Shown in pieces: positions 24,536 through 30,097 of a stretch of 30,097 bases of DNA. The stretch lies in contig JANNRA010000126.1 in NCBI GenBank assembly GCA_031401035.1, forward strand, positions 1 through 30,097. The letters are read 5' to 3'. This stretch comes from JANNRA01 sp031401035. GTDB taxonomy: Bacteria; Desulfobacterota; Binatia; HRBIN30; CADEER01. The notes under the pieces were generated by a model that did not search any database, was not told where the DNA came from, and saw nothing but the letters and a program-made list of their open reading frames with translations. Made by a program: the position numbers and the translations under genes. Each line of letters opens with the position of its first letter. Position 1 is the stretch's first letter.

Positions 24536-25723
24536 GCCGGCGCCTTGCGCCTCCTGTTCGGCTGTCTGGTGTGCATCGGCATCGGCCAGTCGATGCTGTT
24601 CAGCATTCTGCCGCCGGCGGCGCGGCAGCTCGGCATCTCGCCGTTCCAGGTATCGACCATCTTCGCCACGTCGGCGGCGCTGTGGGTGTTCATCAGCCCC
24701 TGGTGGGGACGGCGCAGCGACGTGCGTGGGCGGCGGCCGATCATGATCGTCGGCCTGCTCGGCTACGCGCTGTCGATGTTCGCCCTGGCGGTGGTGATCG
24801 AGGTGGGCACGCGCGGCCTGCTGCCGGCGCCGCTGATCTACCCGCTGCTGATCGTCTCGCGCTGCCTGTTCGCCGTCTTCGGCTCCGGCACCGGACCGGC
24901 TGCGCAGGCCTACGTCGCCGACCGCACCTCGCGCCACGACCGCACCGCCGGCATCGCGCTGGTCAGTGCCGCGATGGGACTCGGCGAGACCATCGGTCCG
25001 GGCGTCGGGGCGCTGCTGTCGACGGTCGACATGCTGGCTCCCCTCTACCTCTCCGCCGCGCTGGCGGTGGCCAGCGCCTGGCTGATCGGCCGCCGGCTGC
25101 CCGAAGAGGGGCCGCCGGTCACCGCCGACGCGCCGCGCCCGCCACGCCTGCGCCTGCGCGACCCGCGCGTGCTGCCGTTCGTCGTCGTCTCGGCGGCGCT
25201 GCAGGCGACGCGCGCGACGACCGTGATCACCTTCGCCTTCTTTCTGCAGGACACCCTCCACCTCACCCCCGAGCGCACCGTCCAGCTCTCCGGGATCGGC
25301 TTCGTCATCCTGGCGCTGGCCGGGTTGTTCGCGCAGTTGGTCATCGTGCGGCGCCTGCGACCGACGGCGCGCGGCATGATGCGTATCGGCCTGCCGCTGT
25401 CGGTCGCGGCGTACGCGCTGCTCGTCGTCGGTCACGGACTGCCGGCCTACTTCGCCGCCCTGGCGCTGCTCGGGCTCGGCCTGGGTCTGATCCGCCCGGG
25501 CAGCGCGGCGGGCGCGTCGCTGTCGGTGGAGTCGAACGAGCAGGGCGCGGTGGCCGGCCTGGTGAACGGCGTGGCGGTGATCGGCAACGTCTTCGGTCCC
25601 ATGCTCGGTACGACGTTGTACTCGATCACGCCGGTCGGACCATACCTGCTGAACGTGGTGGTGATGACCGCCGCCTGGGTGCTGCTCTTCGCCAACCGCC
25701 GCCTGCGCACGCTGCGCGCGTGA
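24521..25723 (+). CDS. MFS efflux-type transporter (DHA1/TetA-like)
   Basis: A 400-residue major facilitator with about twelve membrane helices. Motif A lies in the loop between helices 2 and 3: WWGRRSDVRGRRPIMIVGLLG (residues 61-81). The helix 5 segment GLGETIGPGVGALL matches motif C of drug:proton antiporters. A short central loop (LPEEGPPVTADAPRPPRLRL) divides the halves. It is a likely proton-driven exporter of a small molecule in the inner membrane; the substrate is unknown. ATG 24521 opens about 14 bases after the inverted repeat, and there is no good ribosome site in between, so translation may be weak. It is divergent from the TonB receptor. Confidence 0.88.
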   Translation: MPSPHAGALRLLFGCLVCIGIGQSMLFSILPPAARQLGISPFQVSTIFATSAALWVFISPWWGRRSDVRGRRPIMIVGLLGYALSMFALAVVIEVGTRGLLPAPLIYPLLIVSRCLFAVFGSGTGPAAQAYVADRTSRHDRTAGIALVSAAMGLGETIGPGVGALLSTVDMLAPLYLSAALAVASAWLIGRRLPEEGPPVTADAPRPPRLRLRDPRVLPFVVVSAALQATRATTVITFAFFLQDTLHLTPERTVQLSGIGFVILALAGLFAQLVIVRRLRPTARGMMRIGLPLSVAAYALLVVGHGLPAYFAALALLGLGLGLIRPGSAAGASLSVESNEQGAVAGLVNGVAVIGNVFGPMLGTTLYSITPVGPYLLNVVVMTAAWVLLFANRRLRTLRA

Positions 25724-25808
25724 GCACCCGCGTCGGCGTGGTCCCAGCTGGAGGGCGCGCGCTGCATGTGCGTTGACTTCGGGGTGAGGCGCTGGTCGAA
25801 ACGCCGGC

Positions 25809-26993
25809 ATGGGCCGGGGTCTGCGCGTCGCGTTTGTGTCGCATTCCGCGAGGCTGTACGGGGCGAGCCGTTCGCTGCTCGCCGTGTTGGAGGGGCTGCG
25901 CGCCGCGCAGGTCGAGACCCTGACGATCGTGCCCGGACCGGGGCCGATGCTGGACGCCCTCGCGACGCGCGGCCTGGCGGCGGCGGCCGTCCCGATTCCC
26001 TGCTGGGTGGCGGGCGCGGAGGAACGCCCCGACCTCGCGGCGGTGCACGCGGCACAGGCGCGCGCCGTGCCGCCGATCGTCGACATCCTACGCGCGATCC
26101 GGCCCGACGTCGTGTGGTCCAACTCGTCGGCGACGGCAGTGGGGGCGCTCGCCGCCGCGGCGCTGGCGCTGCCGCACGTCTGGCATCTGCGCGAGCTCAG
26201 CGGCGACGGCCTGCCCTTTCGCTTCGTCGACGCCGGCGCCGCGACGCAACACGTGCGGGCGGCGGACGCCCGCGTCGCCGTCTCCGCCGTCGCCAAAGGG
26301 ACGTTCGAAGCGATGGGCAGCGGCCCCTGCGAGGTGATCTACAATGGTATCGGCGCGGCGCGCGACCTGGCACAGCGGCGCGCGCCCTCCAGCAGGCGCG
26401 GCGCGCTGCGGCTCCTCCTGCCGGCGCGGATGCGGCCCGAGAAGGGCCAGCTCGTCGCCATCGAGGCGGTGCGGTTGCTGCGCACGGCCGGCCGTGACGT
26501 CGTGCTCCGCCTCGTCGGCGACGGCGACGTGGATGCCTGTGCGGACGCGATCGCGCGCCGCGGTCTGGGCGACGCCGTGACGCTGACCGGCTTCGTCGCC
26601 GATGTCGACGCCGAGTACCGGCAGGCCGACGTGGCGCTGAACTGTGCGCGCTTCGAGGCGATGGGGCGCACCACCGCCGAGGCGATGTCGTACGGACTTC
26701 CCGTCGTCGGCTGCGACCACATGGGCACGGCCGAGCTGATCCGCGACGGCGACACTGGGCTGCTCTGTGACGGCAGCGCCGGTGCCTTCGCGCGAGCGGT
26801 AGAGCAGATCATCGCCCAGCCGGACGCGGCGCGGGCGATCGGCCAGCGGGCGCAAGCCTACGCCCGGCAACACTTCGCGGACGAGCGCTGCACGCAGGCG
26901 ATCCTCGCCGTGCTGCAGCGTGTCGCCCCGCGCCCCGGCACGGCGCCGCGTCACGGGCGCGCCGCCAGCGCGTCGGCCGCCAGCGAATCGTAG
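25809..26993 (+). CDS. GT4-family glycosyltransferase
   Basis: A 394-residue GT-B fold retaining glycosyltransferase of family 4. The N-terminal Rossmann half begins VAFVSHSARLYGASRSLLAV, with the glycine-containing acceptor loop. The C-terminal half has LLPARMRPEKGQLVAIEAVR, VTLTGFVADVDAEYRQADV and the nucleotide-sugar motif FEAMGRTTAEAMSYGLPVVG, an E-x7-E pair, followed by GTAELIRDGDTGLL. It transfers a sugar from a nucleotide donor to an envelope or secreted glycan in the cytoplasm. Donor and acceptor are unknown. The start is ATG 25809, three residues before the first strand. It stands alone: neighbours are an MFS gene and an ATP-grasp gene, not a polysaccharide cluster. Confidence 0.9.
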   Translation: MGRGLRVAFVSHSARLYGASRSLLAVLEGLRAAQVETLTIVPGPGPMLDALATRGLAAAAVPIPCWVAGAEERPDLAAVHAAQARAVPPIVDILRAIRPDVVWSNSSATAVGALAAAALALPHVWHLRELSGDGLPFRFVDAGAATQHVRAADARVAVSAVAKGTFEAMGSGPCEVIYNGIGAARDLAQRRAPSSRRGALRLLLPARMRPEKGQLVAIEAVRLLRTAGRDVVLRLVGDGDVDACADAIARRGLGDAVTLTGFVADVDAEYRQADVALNCARFEAMGRTTAEAMSYGLPVVGCDHMGTAELIRDGDTGLLCDGSAGAFARAVEQIIAQPDAARAIGQRAQAYARQHFADERCTQAILAVLQRVAPRPGTAPRHGRAASASAASES

Positions 26994-27191
26994 GCTCCGC
27001 GACGGCCCTGGCCCCCCACCCCGGCGGCTGGTGGTCCTCGACGGGCACGCGGAACGGGTCGGGTCGGGGACCCCAGGGCCGGGGCGTGGGGTCGGGGCCG
27101 GTGTTCAGTCAGTGAGCAGGGGCTGCCGCCTATGTGGGCGGCGCGCAGACCGGGGCGCGCCGCCAGGCCGGCTCCCGCAGGCGCCGTCGCG

Positions 27192-27207
27192 TGGCACATC
27201 GCTTGCC
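27192..27207 (+). promoter_or_regulatory. Sigma-54 (RpoN) promoter
   Basis: TGGCACATCGCTTGCC at 27192-27207 fits the sigma-54 consensus TGGCAC-N5-TTGC in every fixed base, with GG at -24 and GC at -12 in correct spacing. Expected transcription start is about 27217, 20 nt before the ATG at 27237, and a GAAGGGGG ribosome site lies between. No clear activator-binding palindrome was found in the 180 bases upstream. Confidence 0.8.
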
Positions 27208-27236
27208 CTCTCGCCGAGCTGACCTGAAGGGGGCAC

Positions 27237-28685
27237 ATGCTGGGCTTTGCTGCTGAAACGCCGGCGTCCGACCAGATGCCGTATCACGAGTTCTACCTCG
27301 ACGACTTCGAGCCGCGCGATCACTATCGGCCGTTGTGGGAACACATCCGGGCGGTCGGGCAGAGCACGCTCGCCGCCAAGGTCCACGAGGCAGACCTGGC
27401 GCTGCGCTCCGAGGGCGTGACGTTCACGGTGTACGGCGACGAGAACGAGGGCATCGAGCGGGTCTGGCCGTTCGACCTCATCCCGCGCATCATCCCGGCC
27501 GCCGAGTGGACGCAGATCGAATCCGGCCTGAAGCAGCGGGTCAAGGCGCTCAACCTCTTCGTCCGCGACCTCTACCACCAGCAGCAGATCCTCAAGGACG
27601 GCGTCGTACCGGCCGAGATGATTTTCAACGGCAAGCACTTCCTGCGCGAGATCATGCACATCGACCCGCCGCAGGACATCTACGTGCACATCAGCGGCAT
27701 CGACCTGGTGCGCGACGGGCCGGGCCGCTACCTGGTGCTGGAGGACAACCTGCGCACGCCGTCCGGCGTCTCGTACATGATCGAGAACCGCATCGTCGAG
27801 CGCCATATCCTGCCCGAGTTCTTCGCCCGCTACCGCGTGCGGCGGGTCGAGCACTACCCGGCGGCGCTGCTCGAGGCGCTGCGCTTCCTCTCGCCGCGCG
27901 GCAAGGACCAGGCGGACATCGCGCTGCTGACGCCCGGCATCTACAACTCGGCGTATTTCGAGCACACCTTCCTGGCCAAGGAGATGGGCGTCGAGCTGGT
28001 CGAGGGACGCGATCTGGTGGTCAAGAACGACGTCGTCTACATGAAGACGACGCGCGGTCTGCGGCGCATCGACGTGCTCTACCGGCGCGTCGACGACGCC
28101 TATCTCGACCCGCTCTGCTTCCGCCCCGATTCGGCGCTCGGCGTCGCCGGCATCATCAACGCATGGCGTGCCGGCAACGTCGCCATCGTCAACGCCCCCG
28201 GTAACGGCATCGCCGACGACAAGGCGATCTACCCGTTCGTGCCGGACATCATCCGCTACTACCTCGGCGAGCGCCCGATCCTGGAAAACGTGCCGACCTA
28301 CCAGATGACGCGGCCAGACGATCAGGCGCACGTGCTCGACAACCTGAAGTCGATGGTGGTCAAGGCGGTCAGCGAATCGGGCGGCTATGGCATGCTCATG
28401 GGCCCGTCGTCGACGCCGGCGATGCGCGCCGACTTCGCCGCCCGCATCAAGGCCGACCCGCGCAATTACATCGCCCAACCGGTCGTGCCCCTGTCGCGCC
28501 ACGTCTGCTACCTCGACGGCGAGCTCGAGTCGCGCCACATCGACCTGCGTCCCTTCGTCATTTACGGCGAGGACATCCAGGTCGTCCCGGGCGGTCTGAC
28601 CCGCGTCGCCCTGACCAAGGGCTCGCTGGTGGTGAACTCGTCGCAGGGCGGCGGCAGCAAGGACACCTGGGTCCTGGCGGAATAG
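27237..28685 (+). CDS. Circularly permuted ATP-grasp type 2 protein
   Basis: A 482-residue member of the circularly permuted ATP-grasp family (old DUF404/DUF407), predicted peptide or amide ligases. Family blocks are YHEFYLDDFEPRDHY, FDLIPRIIPAAEW, RVKALNLFVRDLYH, DLVRDGPGRYLVLEDNLRTP and GVSYMIENR. Further on come LTPGIYNSAYFEHTFLAKEM, NAPGNGIADDKAIYPFVPD, VVKAVSESGGYGMLMGP and the C-terminal DLRPFVIYGEDIQVVPGGLTRVAL. It is full length. Family members normally sit next to an alpha-E protein and a transglutaminase-like protease gene; neither is here. It has its own sigma-54 promoter and a strong ribosome site. The reaction is not known in general; nitrogen-linked control would fit amide or peptide chemistry. 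Confidence 0.93.
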   Translation: MLGFAAETPASDQMPYHEFYLDDFEPRDHYRPLWEHIRAVGQSTLAAKVHEADLALRSEGVTFTVYGDENEGIERVWPFDLIPRIIPAAEWTQIESGLKQRVKALNLFVRDLYHQQQILKDGVVPAEMIFNGKHFLREIMHIDPPQDIYVHISGIDLVRDGPGRYLVLEDNLRTPSGVSYMIENRIVERHILPEFFARYRVRRVEHYPAALLEALRFLSPRGKDQADIALLTPGIYNSAYFEHTFLAKEMGVELVEGRDLVVKNDVVYMKTTRGLRRIDVLYRRVDDAYLDPLCFRPDSALGVAGIINAWRAGNVAIVNAPGNGIADDKAIYPFVPDIIRYYLGERPILENVPTYQMTRPDDQAHVLDNLKSMVVKAVSESGGYGMLMGPSSTPAMRADFAARIKADPRNYIAQPVVPLSRHVCYLDGELESRHIDLRPFVIYGEDIQVVPGGLTRVALTKGSLVVNSSQGGGSKDTWVLAE

Positions 28686-28740
28686 GGCCCGCCGGCGTCG
28701 CGGGGTGGCACCTCCTGCCCTCGCAGTGCATCCTAGGGCC

Positions 28741-29247
28741 ATGACTCGCCGCTCGTTCGTCGGTGCAGCCCTACTCGCGCTCGCCGCCCTGGTCGCCACG
28801 CGTCGCAACAGAGGAGCACTCGCCATGGACTTCACCGTGCTCGCGAAGTCGGACGAGGAATGGCAGCGCCTGCTGACGCCGGAACAGTACCGCGTCCTCT
28901 TCGAGCACGGCACTGAGCGCGCCTTCAGCAGCCCCCTCGAGCGCGAAAAGGCCACCGGGACCTTCATCTGCGCGGCCTGCTTCCTGCCCCTGTTCCTCTC
29001 CGCCACCAAGTTCGAGAGCGGCACCGGCTGGCCGAGCTTCTACGCGCCGATCGACGGCCGGCTTGGCACCAAGCGCGACTTCAAGCTGCTGCTGCCGCGC
29101 ACCGAGTACCACTGCGCGCGCTGCGGCGGGCATCAGGGGCACGTCTTCGGCGACGGGCCGGCGCCGACCGGCAAGCGCTACTGCAACAACGGCGTGGCGC
29201 TGCAGTTCGTCCCCGAGGGAACGCCATTGCCGGCGCTGCGGGAGTGA
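28741..29247 (+). CDS. msrB: Tat-exported peptide methionine (R)-S-oxide reductase MsrB
   Basis: A 168-residue MsrB that reduces Met-R-sulfoxide in proteins. The N-terminus MTRRSFVGAALLALAALVA is a twin-arginine (TRRSF) signal, so it acts outside the cytoplasm. The zinc site is C77/C80 (CAAC) and C125/C128 (CARC). FESGTGWPSFYAPI and GGHQGHVFGDGP are family blocks, and the catalytic Cys148 is in KRYCNNGVALQF. The usual RYCINS is here RYCNNG. ATG 28741 starts the Tat signal; the frame is open 36 bases further up. It lies 55 nt after the ATP-grasp gene and may share its transcript. A periplasmic electron source is needed, for example the thioredoxin-like lipoprotein at 13.5-14.2 kb. Confidence 0.93.
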   Translation: MTRRSFVGAALLALAALVATRRNRGALAMDFTVLAKSDEEWQRLLTPEQYRVLFEHGTERAFSSPLEREKATGTFICAACFLPLFLSATKFESGTGWPSFYAPIDGRLGTKRDFKLLLPRTEYHCARCGGHQGHVFGDGPAPTGKRYCNNGVALQFVPEGTPLPALRE

Positions 29248-29351
29248 CGTACAGGGGCGCCCTCCAAGGGGTCGGACCTGATTCACGTCGGTTCCACGGC
29301 TCATGGAAGCAGCCCAGGGCTGCTGGGCGTCTCCGTCGGCGCCATCCAGGG

Positions 29352-29966
29352 CTACCCCGGCACGAACGCCGCCTGCCGGTCGATCATGGTGTCGAAGGCG
29401 GCGAGTAAGCCGTCGAATCCGACCGTGCCCGGCTCGAGGATGCGCAGTGCGTCGACCAACGCCTCGAGCGTCGCCAGGTAGTGCGGGCGCGGCTCGCGGC
29501 GCAGCGAGCGGTAGCGGCTCGGCTGAGCCGGCGCGAGGGCCACGTGCGGCAGGGTATGCAGCCAGGGGTGCGCCGCGTACACCTTGCGGGCCAGAAACCA
29601 GGTGGCGTCGATGGCGACCAGATGTCGCGGGTGTTGCCCGCGCGGCAGTGCCGCGAGATCGCGCGCGCGGGCACTGGGATAGAGCAGCGCGCTGCCCGCC
29701 GGCAGACTGGCGCCGACCGCCGCGCAATCCTCCCACGGCGGACAGGAGACGACGCGCACGCGGCGCAGACCGAGGCGCGCGATGCGCACGGTGCCGAGCG
29801 GATGAAAGCGCTCGCGCGGGTGCTGCAGGACGGTCACCCCGGTGTGGTTGTCCACCACTGTGACGACGTCGCAGATGCAGGCGACGCGCGGTTTGAAGCA
29901 GGTGTAGCAGTGCTGGCGCGGGGCCGGCGGCGAACCGCCGGCCCCGTATGCCGTGGGCAGCATCAT
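29352..29966 (-). CDS. DTW-domain protein (tRNA-uridine aminocarboxypropyltransferase-like)
   Basis: A protein of about 204 residues of the DTW/TDD family. Characterised members (TapT/TuaA) transfer the 3-amino-3-carboxypropyl group of S-adenosylmethionine to a tRNA uridine. The N-terminus has the Cys cluster HCYTCFKPRVACIC typical of the family. QHPRERFHPLGTVRIA, LLYPSARA and VAIDATWFLARKVY follow; the last holds the DxTW signature. LEALVDALRILEPG is the C-terminal helix. ATG 29966 or 29963 is the likely start; the frame runs upstream into the Gly-rich gene as low-complexity Ala text and is not real there. It lies just downstream of the gene for a Gly-rich RNA-binding protein on the same strand, 37 nt apart. 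Confidence 0.87.
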   Translation of the reverse strand: MMLPTAYGAGGSPPAPRQHCYTCFKPRVACICDVVTVVDNHTGVTVLQHPRERFHPLGTVRIARLGLRRVRVVSCPPWEDCAAVGASLPAGSALLYPSARARDLAALPRGQHPRHLVAIDATWFLARKVYAAHPWLHTLPHVALAPAQPSRYRSLRREPRPHYLATLEALVDALRILEPGTVGFDGLLAAFDTMIDRQAAFVPG

Positions 29967-30003
29967 TGGGCGCCCGAGTGGGATGCCCGCCCGATTGGGA
30001 AGC

Positions 30004-30097
30004 TTAGATACGGTTGTAGCCACCGCGGCCGCCGCCGCCGCCGCGGCCGCCACCACCGCCGAAGCCGCCGCCACCGCCGCGGCCACCGCCGCCGCCG
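30004..30097 (-). CDS. C-terminal tail of a Gly-rich RNA-binding (RRM) protein (partial)
   Basis: The minus strand reads as Gly-rich repeats with Arg and one Phe (GGGGRGGGGGFGGG-like) and ends RGGYNRI with TAA at 30004-30006. This tail is typical of small bacterial RRM proteins with a C-terminal RGG-type domain, which bind RNA and are often cold- or stress-related. The RRM itself would lie beyond base 30097, so the family call rests on the tail only. Confidence 0.72.
   Translation of the reverse strand, partial: GGGGGRGGGGGFGGGGGRGGGGGRGGYNRI

Noticed and set aside
27069..27093. GACCCC/GGGGTC hairpin after the glycosyltransferase as a terminator
   Set aside because: Only 6 bp of stem with a 13-nt loop and no T run; could be chance in a G/C-rich spacer.
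28706..28722. Second sigma-54-like site before msrB (TGGCAC then TGCCC)
   Set aside because: The -12 element is not TTGC and the spacing between GG and GC is two bases short.

Overview
The window is about 30 kb of very GC-rich bacterial chromosome with strong third-position GC in its genes. The gene content suggests an uncultured soil or sediment Gram-negative, of the Deltaproteobacteria-like kind: FGly sulfatases, a TonB-dependent receptor, OmpA-like and lipoprotein envelope proteins, a PQQ dehydrogenase with c-type heme, and a Gly-rich RRM-type protein tail. The exact lineage cannot be fixed from this sequence. No rRNA, tRNA or CRISPR array was seen.

Layout. (1) 1-3.8 kb: a leftward two-gene sulfatase operon diverges from an AraC/XylS-type regulator. 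The space between them holds four copies of an 18-bp half-site arranged as two tandem pairs with 21-bp period, which looks like the operator array of that regulator. (2) 3.9-6.65 kb: a short GH17 beta-1,3-glucanase and a GPH-type sugar symporter, with what looks like the relic of a small membrane protein between them and an in-frame 'tail' after the symporter stop. (3) 6.95-7.92 kb: an inactive IS1182-family transposase fossil whose right end contains the stop codon of the next gene. (4) 7.9-11.8 kb: a hybrid histidine kinase with HPt domain, divergent from a response regulator fused to a metallo-beta-lactamase-fold hydrolase. (5) 11.8-13.4 kb: a gene graveyard with an HNH-endonuclease fragment and a broken DUF4143 ATPase. 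(6) 13.5-17.8 kb: a three-gene disulfide/thioredoxin operon (VKOR-DsbA fusion, OmpA-like protein, TlpA-like lipoprotein) divergent from a PQQ sugar dehydrogenase with a C-terminal cytochrome c. (7) 18.1-21.5 kb: acetate kinase and phosphoketolase, a complete sugar-phosphate-to-acetate ATP module. (8) 21.6-27 kb: SRPBCC protein, TonB-dependent receptor, MFS transporter and GT4 glycosyltransferase. (9) 27.2-30.1 kb: a circularly permuted ATP-grasp protein behind a consensus-like sigma-54 promoter, a Tat-exported MsrB, a DTW-domain protein and the tail of a Gly-rich RNA-binding protein.

Themes. Several genes suggest use of sulfated and beta-glucan polysaccharides with fermentation-like acetate formation. 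A dispersed 20-40 bp intergenic repeat family occurs as inverted pairs at 17.85-18.0 kb and 24.37-24.51 kb. The second pair sits over the 5' end of the TonB receptor, which has no ordinary start codon next to its signal peptide. The best candidates for follow-up are the AraC half-site array, the phosphorelay-linked hydrolase, the sigma-54-driven lone ATP-grasp gene, and the repeat that rewrites the receptor start.
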